Assembly: GCA_024305745.1 (NCBI GenBank)
Contig: JAHRBS010000008.1
Span: 806,001 to 870,000, forward strand
From: Polyporus tsugae
Lineage: Eukaryota; Basidiomycota; Agaricomycetes; Polyporales; Polyporaceae
Length of the DNA: 64,000 nucleotides
Direction of reading: 5' to 3'
Part shown: one piece after another, positions 1 to 10,369 of the stretch
How the letters are laid out: every line of letters starts with the position of its first letter
How positions within the stretch are numbered: position 1 is the first letter of the stretch
Translations under genes and position numbers: made by a program
The notes under the pieces: generated by a model
Told to the model about the DNA's origin: nothing
The model's database searches: none
What the model saw: only the letters and a program-made list of their open reading frames with translations

Positions 1-3000
1 AACAAGTCCCCAGCACGCGAGAGGCTTCGTCTCTGCCAAATGGGGCCGCAGAGGCCTGCATGTATCCGGGGTCAGCTGAAGTTGTGTGGAGAGCGCAATC
101 TGGCCAGAGCTCTAAGATCCAGGGCCCTCCCGGTTGCCTCTACAGTGTCTACCAATCAGCTCTCATTCTCCGAGTTCGAGCCGCCTCGCAAAACCAACCT
201 CACTCCCTGCAGAGCGCAGTTCGCCCCAGTGGTTCCGTCCGTTGCTGTTCTCAGACCGCTGCAGAGCTGCGTACTTCTCCACAGCAGGGATTCAGGATTG
301 GATGGAGGGTCACTCGACACAGCCTTGAAGAGCGCAATTCGCCACGTGTGTTTGATCCCGTCGAGGAGGAACACGGCAGCTGATGCAGCGCTGATGGCCC
401 GCCATTGATAGGGCCCGGGAGGGACCCGGTCCCAGGACCCACAGTAACTGTGCGGCGCACCGGCGCATCTTCCAGACAACGGAGCTCTGACTTAAACGCC
501 TCCAAACCCCGGGCCCCAATGCCGAGTCCCTGAGCCTCGTATGATACGACCGCTGTGACTTCAAAGCCATAGAGGTTATTTTTGGAGGATGGATGGTATC
601 CAGGCCAAGTGGATGACGCAGTTCTTCGCGCAGTGCGCACCCCCTCTCTAGTGGCTGCAGAATGTGTTTTGCTGCAGCCTCAGTCCGACAAGCAGTCTCC
701 ACTCTGCTGCACACTTTTCTACAATTCTCTACAGCGTACATCGCCGCGGCGCCGTCTTCGACATCACGACAGACTCAGAGCGCATCCCACCGTGGTAGTA
801 GTCTGCTTTCATTTGACCCCCTCGAACCGGAGGGTCCCCACTCTGAGTTTGTCAGCATCAGTTTGATCTCCGATGACGCGTCGGGATCTATACACGCCCG
901 ACGCGTCGACCTGTTCGTGCGCTTCTGTGCCTACTCTCTACCTTTGCCTGTCCATTATGCAGTCATTAATGTTACCCACTTCTAATCCAACTGTGCCGCC
1001 CGCTATTCATTTTTTCTTTACTCCTGAGGGACACTGCACTCTGCTGACAGCTTATCTCTGCAAAGCTCCAGTACGATCCTGGGGTCTGTCAAGCCTTGGA
1101 TGGCATGCAGCATGGCGCTGATCACGATGTACATCTCGACTGTGGTTAAACAACGCGTGCATAAATTCTCCAAGCATCCACCCGACCTCATCATATATAA
1201 AATCAAGAATCATACTTAACTTGTCCTTCTCCGAATAATATCTACCCTTCCGTCTCGTGTCCGACACCTCCGGGGAACAGCTGGTGGAACCATGCGGTGG
1301 GGCGCCATGAGCCAGGTGCTGAGCGCTGAGGAAGGATGGGATATGGAGGATGGAAAACCGCCACAGGGAAGGAAGCCATGTGGATGGAGGTGTAGTGAGC
1401 AGGAGCGGGTGAGGGCGAACCAAGACAAGGGAGTGTGTAGTCGTCGGGCGGGACGTTTTTGTCGTACCTCCGTTTTCGAGTCCTCTGCTAGGTCGATGTT
1501 AGGGTGAGGAGACTAGGATGACAGACATCGAACAATACAAGAGCGTTCTGCAAGACAGTGCGAGAGAGGGGGAAAGCGGGAGAGGGAGAACGATGAGAGC
1601 GTGTGGCCTTCGGCGCGCTGCGTTGAGTAACCGTCTCAGGAGAGATCGCGTAGCCGTCAAGCTGGAACGTATGGATGTGTGCCAAAGACGGAGCCGCCTT
1701 GTCGGGTGGTGGAATCTTGAACTGGTCCAGGCGAACAACTTGAACGCGGAGCCTTCGAGGGCACGAATGTGATTCGACGACACACCGGGAGGAGCGCGAC
1801 AGCGTCCCAGTCATGAAGAACTTGCCAAATTGTGGGTCTATGGGTTGAGTTTCGACGAATCGAACAGCCGGAGAGTCGCCAGAAGACATCAGAGGAACGA
1901 CGGAGGGGTGGGCAGGAGCAAGACAAGCGGCCGTACACTGCGCGGAGCGCGCTACCCAACACTGCCAAAACAAGCTCGTGCTCCCTCTTTGGTGCGTCGT
2001 CCGAATAAGGCTTTTTATCCGGATATGGGCATCCGGATCTTTCGGCACAAGCGAACTCCGCTGATTTGGGACCCTACGGTGTGGGGGGCGCGTTTGAAAG
2101 CAGACGTCATATGACCGTCCTCCCTCCCCGCACACAGGTCATATTAATCGTCTGCCTTGGGAGACAACCGTGGTAGGGACCTCGAGCTTTCCTGCACAGA
2201 CCTAGGTTCGGAGCAAGCCCCTTGCTCCGGCGCTTGCTTCGCAGCGCACCTTCGCCCGGCTTGTTCCGAACCTAGCACAGACCCAGGGAAGCCTTCTCCA
2301 GTGTGCCCCGTTCCTTTGTGCTGTGCCACGCCGTATGTACGCGGACGCACCATTCTCATATAATAGGCATGTGTACTCAACACTAGGAGTACTTATGCGC
2401 ACCTATTGGCCATGTGTGCAAGATCTAAGTAGACGTACCAGGCGTCTCGCATAACAGCAATTGCGGGAGATGCCGACCGTAAGCACTTCGGCGACCTGAT
2501 TGTCTCGCACCTTCCACTGGCAACTTCCCCCCCCTCCACATTGCAACGCTTCAACCCCCCGCGCTCCGTGCCTTCGAACGAACGCTTAAAGTACCATCCC
2601 TTCAAGCATAACCGAGCCCCATTAATCTCCGGGTCTGAAGCGCATGAAGGCCCCGACCTCAGGTCGCCGATACATATCAGCACGAGGTCGTACCTAAAAC
2701 TTAGACTCAGAAGCACGGGCGGCGGCGAGGTCTTCTGTACAGTTAGGGACCACACCTGACAGGTGCACGAATACTGGTTCTGCTAGGCTTCGGTGGCCAC
2801 CCTGCAACCTTATTGTTTCGTACTATTATACCGCTTATTGCCTCGCTCGGCCCAGCCAGTAATACTTCTTCAAAACCTAGGACCCAGCGAGCCTCCCTTC
2901 TACCGCCAGCGGCGGGTGTTATGCCATCGCCGACAGTATCGCCGCCCTTGGCGTCTTGACTGCGGATGTTTCGTTGACACTGTGCCCTTGAGGCTTCCTG

Positions 3001-3767
3001 GCACGTCAGGCATTCGCCGCCCGACCGGCGCCTGCCATGGCCCGTGAGTTCCATTAGATCTTCTGCACCCTTTGCCTACTACGCGTAGTGTTCTCACCAT
3101 GATGCACAGCAGATGATCGATCCAACCGTCGTATGATAGTCGTATGCTCCATCTACGAAACGCAGGATGAGGAGCGGCGATGCCAAAAGTCGTTCATTCC
3201 TTCACGCCTTCTGCCACTTCCACGGGACCGTCAGCCGTCCAGTTCCGCGCTCGAGGCGGCACTTATGCCACAACGACCGCATTTACTACTCCTCCAGCTC
3301 TCCCCGTCTATTCCGTCAGCGCCATAGGGCGACGCTGCCCAATCTCATCTCGCTCCTGAGTATGTGTTTTGTCTCTGCTGACTTTCGACTGTTGCCTGAC
3401 AAGCGGGCGCGTAACGCGAGGATTCTCTCCAGAGGATTATTTTCCCTAGACGCGGTCGGTCATTAATGAATACTGAATGTGCGTTCGCCATCCTGCCATG
3501 CAGTCGATAATCACTCAAGTAACAGGTTGCCGATGACTGTTATTTGTTGTGGATGTATTAATTGTAATAATTACCCTTGGCACGTTCTACGGTCTCGTAC
3601 GCAGAACATTGAAAGCGGTCAATCGCTTGAACCGCGTCATCATACAAGTCAAACCGAGTCTTCTAGATCTCTTGCGAGCGCTCGGCTGCTCAGAGACTTT
3701 CGCCTCGGAAAGCCGGATAGTCGTGTTTCCGAAGATCGTCGAGAAAGGCCAGTCGCGGCGCCGATAT
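1..3767. other. Long stretch without a recognisable gene
   Basis: I see no conserved protein, RNA gene or complete mobile element in these 3.8 kb. Open frames occur on both strands, for example a 215-codon minus-strand frame at 1488-2135, but none shows a domain, a clear splice pattern or a catalytic motif I recognise. A TATA-like TATATAAAA lies near 1193 with no convincing gene after it. No reverse transcriptase, integrase or transposase motif was seen. The only structured item is the palindrome at 2195-2281. Homology downstream of the MFS copy A stop reaches to about 3630, where the sequence resembles that following MFS copy B. Confidence 0.5.
2195..2281. repeat. MITE-like 75-bp palindrome with 6-bp flanking repeat
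   Basis: The arm at 2202-2219 (CTAGGTTCGGAGCAAGCC) is the reverse complement of 2258-2275 except for one base, so 17 of 18 positions pair around a 38-base GC-rich loop. The direct repeat CACAGA flanks the structure at 2195-2200 and 2276-2281, as a target-site duplication would. The element codes for nothing. It could be a miniature inverted-repeat element or a structured transcript. I saw no second copy in the window. Confidence 0.5.
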
Positions 3768-6062
3768 TTAGAGTGTATATCTAGGAAGATGGGCCAGTTG
3801 GGTTAACGGGACGGACCTCGATAGAATGCCAGACGTACCGATACAACGGCGAGCCATCGCCCAACTCCGCGAACACCTCCGCTTTATCCGCTATGATGCC
3901 TTCGCGCTCGCATTGCGCGATTTTGCTTCGGTTAAGCATGTGAAGCCTGACCATAGCGAGAGCGCACAACACGATGCTGCACGGAGCCCAGTGTCAGCAT
4001 TCCAATTCCCGCTGAGTGGGCTGTGGAACTGAAGACGGCCGGCACGCACAGCACACAAAGGCTTCCGATGCACACCGCGTGACCGGAGAGGTACCGCGGA
4101 CTGTCCTGCTGTCTGTAGATGAAGGACGCGACGATCCTGAAGGCGCAGCGCAGTCATCAGCTATTATTCACTGTTCGAGACTGCCCCAGAGCCAGAGACT
4201 TACCCGCCAAGATTCCCACAGCCAACGACGAGCGCGATCGCGACCGCCCTCTTTACCTCCCCGCCAAAGTTTCCTCCGGTCCACGCGAGCTGGCACGCGA
4301 TGCTCGGCAAGAGGCCCGCGGCGACTACGACGGTCCCGGCGTATTGGGCGGGCGGGGTCTTCGTCGCGAACAGCATGGCGTACCCGACGATCGCCACGGT
4401 GGAGCCTGCGAGGATGAATGGTCCGCGCACGCGCGTCCAGTCCGACAGATAGCAAATAGCGAGCGTGAAGACGCAGCCCGTCGCGTTCGGCGCGATGGAG
4501 AGGAGCTGTGCGGTGGTGGAAGAGTAGCCGAGGCCGTTGATGATCGTCGGGAGGAAAACGGGGAAGGAGAGCCCGGGGAGGGCGGTACTGGGGACTGGGC
4601 GATCATTGACGAGGGACAGAATCGAAGCCCTGGTTGACTCACAAGAATAAAATTGCGGCAAAGATGTACGCTTGGGGATCGCGCAGAGCTTGAATAACGA
4701 ATTCGCGTTTGAACTGCTTGGAGAGTCCGACGTTGTCACCGCTGATGGTCTCGAGAAGCCACGCCCTCTCCGACTCTGTGAGAAACGTTGCGTTTTCTGG
4801 GTACTGTGTACAAATTTACCATAAGAGAGATTCGGGAAGACTGGGAAAGCAGAAATACTGACGTCATGCGTGCAGAAGTAGAGTAGGGTCGCGACGGAGA
4901 TGGTCACTAGACGAAATGTCAATTATGTACGGATCCTTCGCACGCTTCATACTACGTACGTAGGCCTTCCAGTAGGAACTGGATCGGAAAAATCAGCAGG
5001 GCCTATCCACAGACGCATGTGAGCGACTCACGATCCACGACCACCCTGCCAATCCGCCAATCCTGATACATTTTAGTCATCGAGCCAAAATACTCGATCA
5101 AGGGGATCGTACCCATTCATCTTCTCAATCGCATAGGCGAGGAGACCTCCAAACGCGGCAGCGAGGGTGGAGCCCGCGTACAGGATTCCGATTCTCTTGG
5201 CCAGGGCTGATTTTGGATACCATGCGGAAAGATAGTACGTCAATCCGGGGAGTATCCCGGACTGCTCGCCATGGTGGTGAGCGCCGCATATATTGAACAA
5301 AAAAGCGGTAACGCACCTCAGCCGCCCCAAGGAACACGCGTGCACTGTCATGATATTGAGTAGGAACGTGCGCGACAGATAAAGGCGAACTTACGCCATC
5401 AGACCCCCGAAGTTCTTCACGAACGCCATCGAGAGCATGATACACCCCCAGAGAAACATGGTGATAGGAACTGCGACGAGCGTTAGCGAGTGGTATCGCC
5501 CGACTGGAGGGAATGCGATTACGCCACCGGGAGGGGCCAATCTTCTTCAAAGCAATGTTCCTAATCCACCACTGAGGAGACTGGAAAGCGATAGGCGGCT
5601 TCTGTCACGTACGATGGCACGTCCAGGAGGCTGTAGGGAATCTGCATAGCGCATATGTCATAGGATCGACAACAACAGTGGACTAGATCATACCAGCAAG
5701 ATCGCAACGCATAGGTTGAATTGAACACCGGTGAGGTGCAGATCGGCGACTAAGCCAGCCACCTTCGCATTGCCTGTAGCACCTCATCATGAGCGGGTGC
5801 GGAGGGAGTCACATGGAAGGTTGTACCGATGTTCGTGCGGTCACTAGCAAAGAACGAGGTTAGATACATGCAGCATCCACGGAGCCAGCAGCATTCCGGC
5901 TACTCACAGGGAACATAAAAAGTACAGAGTGCATGCGACTGGAAGCAAGCGCAAGTCGAGCTTCCGTAGCACCTTCCTAGGATCAACGGGTGGCGTGGAA
6001 CTGTCCGTCATCACACTACCAGTGCCAGCGGCTGGTTTCTCGTGCATGGTTGACGAGGACAT
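3768..6062 (-). CDS. MFS transporter, allantoate permease-like (copy A)
   Basis: Major facilitator of the anion:cation symporter (Dal5/Tna1-like) family, expected in the plasma membrane and importing small organic anions, vitamins, allantoate or dipeptides; the substrate cannot be read from sequence. The protein is about 470 residues from 16 short exons. After a hydrophilic N-terminus (MSSSTMHEK) comes the family core: LDRTNIGNAKVAGL around TM1, RVFLGAAE, LPGLTYYLSAWYPK, then the second half with FLPTIINGLGYSSTTAQLL, SDWTRVRGPFI and GGNFGGEVKRAVA. It ends in the short exon RYTL. All splice sites I traced keep the frame, so the gene looks intact. Copies B and C (23316-25629 and 32448-34741, opposite strand) share the same exon plan. 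ATG 6062 is the first in-frame ATG; 6044 is an alternative. Confidence 0.85.
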
Positions 6063-6403
6063 AGTTGGGGTGGAGCTACTGGAGGGAGGGAGGCCTTGAG
6101 GAGTCCGCACGACTCGTGTTGCTTATCTTTGAATGAGCCTTTGCGCGTTTCCACCAAGGCGGCACATACTACATAGCGGTAGGCCGTGTGTGAGCTGCCG
6201 TTCAGACGCCTGTCTTTAGGGTGTCCCTATGACGGAACTAAAACGTCAACGACAGCTTCTGACTCGACCCACTAGTGCCCTTACATGCCAAAAGTCAATG
6301 ACGTCGACGTAACGGGCATGCTGAAAGGCAGTAAAAGTTGAACTGAAAACGAAGCGCTTCCCCCCGTGCTATTACGAACGGTGGCTGGCCTCGTCAGCAG
6401 TCC

Positions 6404-6481
6404 ACTCAATCTCCGGATAGGGTGCTAGATCCTAGATTGAGAACGGGGAAAGTCAAATTTGGCGGATTGGACGCACCTGAC
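6404..6481 (-). promoter_or_regulatory. Conserved promoter block upstream of MFS copy A
   Basis: On the minus strand, about 340-420 bases before the ATG, the sequence carries GTCAGGTGCGTCC (6469-6481) and then CCCTATCCGGAGATTGAGT (6404-6422). Both recur, in the same order and orientation, upstream of MFS copy C, the second without a mismatch. The first also recurs before copy B. Conservation across otherwise diverged upstream DNA suggests transcription-factor sites, but shared ancestry alone could explain it. Confidence 0.45.
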
Positions 6482-7179
6482 CGGTCACCTACTCCCCATT
6501 CAGTTGGCAGAACTAGTATCCGTTGCTGACCATGATAAATCATTCAGAACGTTGCTCGTGTAAAGCTCCGCAGAATGTGAGACAGGGTCGTCGCCACCAA
6601 GTTCATGGATGATGAAACCAGTCGCTCAAGTGCGAAAAGCCTTGTATCGGGCTCCAGGTGAGTGCAGGATTTCGAGTTGAGCCAAGCCCAGTCATTTCTA
6701 TCGTTTCTGGGCACGAGTTTTTAGAGTCGTCCAGCTTGTGTTGATTATATGCGACATACAGTGGTGGAGGAGAGGAAAGAACGTTACCATGCCTGATTCA
6801 AACTCCTCCGAAAATGTGGACGCTTGTGCCTTCGGGCCGATGCATCCGGACGGAGGAAGGGGGCGCTTCCGATTCGACCGCTTGCCACTTGACCTCGAAC
6901 TTGTTCAATCGTACTTGACCCCATGCTCATGTTTGCCCACCTTATAAGCTCGGTCCTTCGTAAAGATAACGCTCAGGATGGATAAAGTATTCGGAGGTCA
7001 CTCGTCTATGCGTAAGTGTACGTCCTCTGGTAGTCCGGCCAGTTGCTGATGATGACCCGGACCAGACACCATTCTCCTCACCAATGGCTGCAACCAGAAC
7101 CTTTCGACTATCAATACTACATTGACGACGATCACGAAGATAGGCAGGCGCACTATGCGACGAACACGATGAGGAGTAG
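6482..7179. other. Intergenic, no gene seen
   Basis: This is the distal upstream region of MFS copy A and the 3' flank of the next minus-strand gene. Open frames are short on both strands and none is recognisable. No repeat or RNA gene was seen. Confidence 0.5.
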
Positions 7180-8607
7180 CTACTTCTTCAACGCTTTCTT
7201 CGGGTTCTTCTCAAACGCCTTACACCACTTGTCCCACTCCCTCGCGCCCTTCTGCATCACCTGCCTGAAGTCATCCTTCAACTCCGATATTTCCCACTGC
7301 TCGTCCTGGTAGTTCTTCCTCGCCCCACCTATCTGGCTCGGCGCCCACCCAATGGCCTCCAACATCTCTGTCTCCGTCGGACTCCCACCTGCTGGCGGAA
7401 ACATGCGCGGATCGCGGTCGTGACAGCGCGCAGCGAGGTATCGGGCTAGTATCTGGGCGCGGGTCGAGGGTGTGAAGGTGAGCTTCAGCTGCTTTTGCTT
7501 CTTCCCCTTCTTCGACTTCTTCCCTTTTTCCCCCTTCTCCCCCGTCCCAATCCCATCGCCCACATTCTGACTCGCACTCTCGTCTGCCGGCTCCTCAGCT
7601 CCCTCCGACGCCTCGAGTCGCTTCGTCGTCGAGCGCGCGACCTTTGCCCCGCGGAAGGACGCATACGCCCACACGCTGTCGATCTCCGCGAGCCCCCCGA
7701 ACGGCCAGATGATCACCGCCAGCACGTCGATCGCAAACGCGACAGGCAGCAAGCCCGTCGCCAGGATCGTGTCCTTCTCCGCTTTCGACTTCGTCCGCAT
7801 CATGCTGTCCACGAACTCCTTGCGCATCCCGTCGGGCGAGTCGTGGTACGTCGACGGGTAGACGAGCACCAGCTCCGTCAGCTCCGCCTTCTCCTCCGCC
7901 TTCGCCTTCCCGTCTCCGTCCGCGTCCGCGTCCGCTGCCCCGTTCGAACCCTCTTCGCCTTGCGCGGGCACACTTGCTCCATCCTCCTCCTTCGCATCCT
8001 TGTCCTTATCCTTCTTCTGCCCCTTATCGTCATCGCCCATCCTATTGAGGAAGTCCAGCCCGCTCGTCGTCGTCCGCCCGATCGCCCAGTCGATCCCGCG
8101 CGTCGCCTTGCTCTTCACGCCCTTCCAGCTCGCCGCCTTCGCCCTGCTCGTCTTCGCCTCGCGCACCTCCGCCTGCCACTTGCGCTGCAGCATGTGCCGC
8201 TTCGCCTCCTTCTCGCCCTCCGCGGGCTTCCTCAGCGGCGGCGGTGGCGGGGTGTACACGAGGAACCGGTCCGGCACCTCTTCGCGTGGCACGTTCTTGA
8301 GGAGGGGTTTGGGGAATGGGACGAGGTACGCGACAAGCTTGTGCGGGTCGCGCACGTAGCTGTCGTCGCTGGACGTGCTCCGCGGCGTGCGCGCGGGTAA
8401 GGCGGGGGGTCGCGCGTCCGTTGCCTGGGGTTGGGGCTCGGGTCGAGGCTTCTCGTCTGGGTGGGCGTGGCCGTTCTCTTGCCCCGAGTCTTGCGGATAC
8501 GGTGGTGGTGCTGGAGCTTCCCCAGCGTCCACTGCAGACGCGTACTGGTCCTCCATCGTCTGGGGCTCAGGGAATGCTATCGGGTCTGGTTTCTGGTCGA
8601 TGATCAT
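7180..8607 (-). CDS. Conserved fungal protein of unknown function with one hydrophobic segment
   Basis: Single-exon frame of 475 residues from the first in-frame ATG at 8607. The N-terminus (residues 1-90) is proline-rich and probably disordered. Next come VAYLVPFPKPLL and a basic helix-rich part, then an acidic/lysine linker (about 200-250). A well-ordered region begins with VLVYPSTYHDSPDGMRKEF (about 257-275). It contains the one strongly hydrophobic stretch, ATGLLPVAFAIDVLAVIIWP (about 283-302). A lysine/glycine linker separates this from a C-terminal helical part containing WAPSQIGGARKNYQDEQWE-like sequence. The layout suggests a membrane-associated or mitochondrial protein, but I cannot name the family. 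Long open frames on the opposite strand are by-products of the high GC third-position bias. Confidence 0.75.
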   Translation of the reverse strand: MIIDQKPDPIAFPEPQTMEDQYASAVDAGEAPAPPPYPQDSGQENGHAHPDEKPRPEPQPQATDARPPALPARTPRSTSSDDSYVRDPHKLVAYLVPFPKPLLKNVPREEVPDRFLVYTPPPPPLRKPAEGEKEAKRHMLQRKWQAEVREAKTSRAKAASWKGVKSKATRGIDWAIGRTTTSGLDFLNRMGDDDKGQKKDKDKDAKEEDGASVPAQGEEGSNGAADADADGDGKAKAEEKAELTELVLVYPSTYHDSPDGMRKEFVDSMMRTKSKAEKDTILATGLLPVAFAIDVLAVIIWPFGGLAEIDSVWAYASFRGAKVARSTTKRLEASEGAEEPADESASQNVGDGIGTGEKGEKGKKSKKGKKQKQLKLTFTPSTRAQILARYLAARCHDRDPRMFPPAGGSPTETEMLEAIGWAPSQIGGARKNYQDEQWEISELKDDFRQVMQKGAREWDKWCKAFEKNPKKALKK

Positions 8608-9164
8608 GGCGGAGGTCGTTAGCGAGGATGTCAAAGGAGAGAATTGCGACGGGGTGCTTTCGCTGCTTGATATACGGCTGGAGAGTTCCGAGGGCTGAGT
8701 AACGCGCGTTCCCGCCGCAGTGGTGGCTATGACGCAGTTGTCGGCTGTGATGCCTGCGCATATAGGGGCTCGGGGAGGACATTGAACATAGAGTTCTAAC
8801 GTTAGCTATGGGGTATGTGTCATCCCACGGAGCGTGGGCCGAGATAATGACCAAACGAAGCGACTACATAGTCATATCTGTATCGAAATCTACTGTACAC
8901 CTCGCATCTAACCACTTACGTGAACACTCGGAGGACCAAGAGAAAACCCATTCTCCGGGAGCTCGAGAGTACGAGACATCACCGGCGTTTAACAAGCCAG
9001 TCGCTGCAGGACCAGACCCACAGGCAAAAGTAGGGGAGGCACCCTTGGTAATCACCCTCCTATCCGTGGGCGCAGCTTGGCGCGTCGCTGTGCATGTTAA
9101 ATTGTGGTCGTCAGCCGTCAAGCATATCGGTCCAGCTCGAGAAGCAGTAAAAAGCTCACTCGGG
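8608..9164. other. Intergenic, no gene seen
   Basis: Promoter side of the minus-strand unknown gene. Short open frames only, and no recognisable motif. Confidence 0.5.
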
Positions 9165-9417
9165 AGCTTTGTAGGAGGACGAGCCCGCTTTTCAGCTGGT
9201 CGACGGACGGGTGGGTGAGGTTCTCAAAGTAGAGGATGACGGCGTTGTTCTTCAGGAATCGGCCCGACCCCCAGCGTCCAGTTGTACGGCGCTTTTTCTT
9301 CGTCGGTCGAGAACGAGAGAGAGCGGTCTTCGATGTTGGGTGAGCATTGTGTCGCGTTCCCGCTGTCGATGGTCGTGTAGAAGTCGCGCGGGTCGACGGG
9401 GAAGAGCCTGCCGCTGC
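9165..9417 (-). pseudogene. 3' fragment of an aspartic peptidase gene, frameshifted
   Basis: On the minus strand GRLFPVDPRDFYTT is followed by a stretch ending NWTLG, then, in a different frame, RFLKNNAVILYFENLTHPSVD. Joined, this parallels the C-terminal part of the complete peptidase next door (GTLFPVDPRDF, WSLGDPFLKSTLVAFYYGNLTHPSADP). The frame changes inside the run GGGGGTCGGGCCG near 9260, and a stop would follow in the original frame. Everything upstream of the GRLFPV segment, including both active-site motifs, is missing. This is a truncated, non-functional duplicate of the peptidase at 10370-12479. Confidence 0.8.
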
Positions 9418-10369
9418 AGTACCACGACGGTTACAAGGACTGAGGGGAGGGAGAGGGCGAGCACACACAGATACACCCCGTCTGCACAAACACTGAGACT
9501 TATGTACCGCGTCGAAGCCCAGGTGCCGTGTCCAACGTGCCCGATGGTACCCCGCCCATTGCATGGCATCCACGCTGTCGCCGTCCACAAGCTCTGCCTT
9601 TGTGGGCGTATTTTCTCTGGGCGGCGGAGGAAAAGGCTTGATATTCTCTGTGGCTACATGGGAGGCACTCGGCTGCCAAGCATGAGTCCCATAATCAGCG
9701 CTCGAGGAACGGATGCTATCGACGAGAAGCACGAACTCACCAACGCTCGCCCCTGGCTGTGGCACCGACATAACGCCCCCAGAGTCTCTTACATAGCGTA
9801 CAGCGTGAACTTGAACGCAACATGTAGTTACACAGCCACTATAACCAATTGACCTAGCAAACCATGAGGCCTGAGGCCTGAGACCGGGGGGCGTCACGCT
9901 CAGGAACATCAACGTTCAACCATCATGCATCAGCGCACGGGCGGGCCCCAGTCTGAAACGAAAATGGTCGCTCTTTATGCGTAGCGCGCAACGTAGCCAA
10001 GGCACGCACAGTCGAGCACGCTTGTGGCAACTTTGAGTCTTGAACTTGAAAGAGCAATTCACTGATGACCTTCGTGGAAACGTGAGACTGAGCTGAGATC
10101 CAAGGTTTGACGGTCCGTAGAAAATGTTATGGGAGTGGGAAGACTGTGGACTGTGGGGCACGGGGCATCATGGAGATCATTAATCACTTTACAAAGCTAT
10201 GAAGGTATGGGAACACACACCTCGCCAAGAAACACCCCAGCATCCAGACCTCCGTATGAAGCAAACGCCAAATGCAGAGATATCCATGCAAACCCAGATC
10301 CATTGCGTAATTATACAAATGCTGAACGGACAACCAAGAAAGCAGAAAAGCGCAGACGATTCCCATCCA
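9418..10369. other. Gap between peptidase fragment and peptidase gene
   Basis: A minus-strand frame stays open over 9430-9912, but its translation shows nothing peptidase-like apart from the fragment described. I see no other gene, repeat or RNA here. Confidence 0.5.

Noticed and set aside
91..340. GAGCGCA repeated at 91, 212 and 330
   Set aside because: The spacing (121 and 118 bases) suggested a tandem repeat, but the sequence between the words does not align.
1193..1300. TATA box driving a gene at 1292
   Set aside because: TATATAAAA is real, but the frame after it (71 codons) has no domain and no support.
1488..2135. 215-codon minus-strand open frame
   Set aside because: No recognisable domain, a poor start context and overlapping open frames on both strands. 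I could not separate it from chance.
7495..8400. 301-codon plus-strand open frame
   Set aside because: Antisense to the conserved unknown gene at 7180-8607. Its translation is an Arg/Leu-rich product of codon bias.
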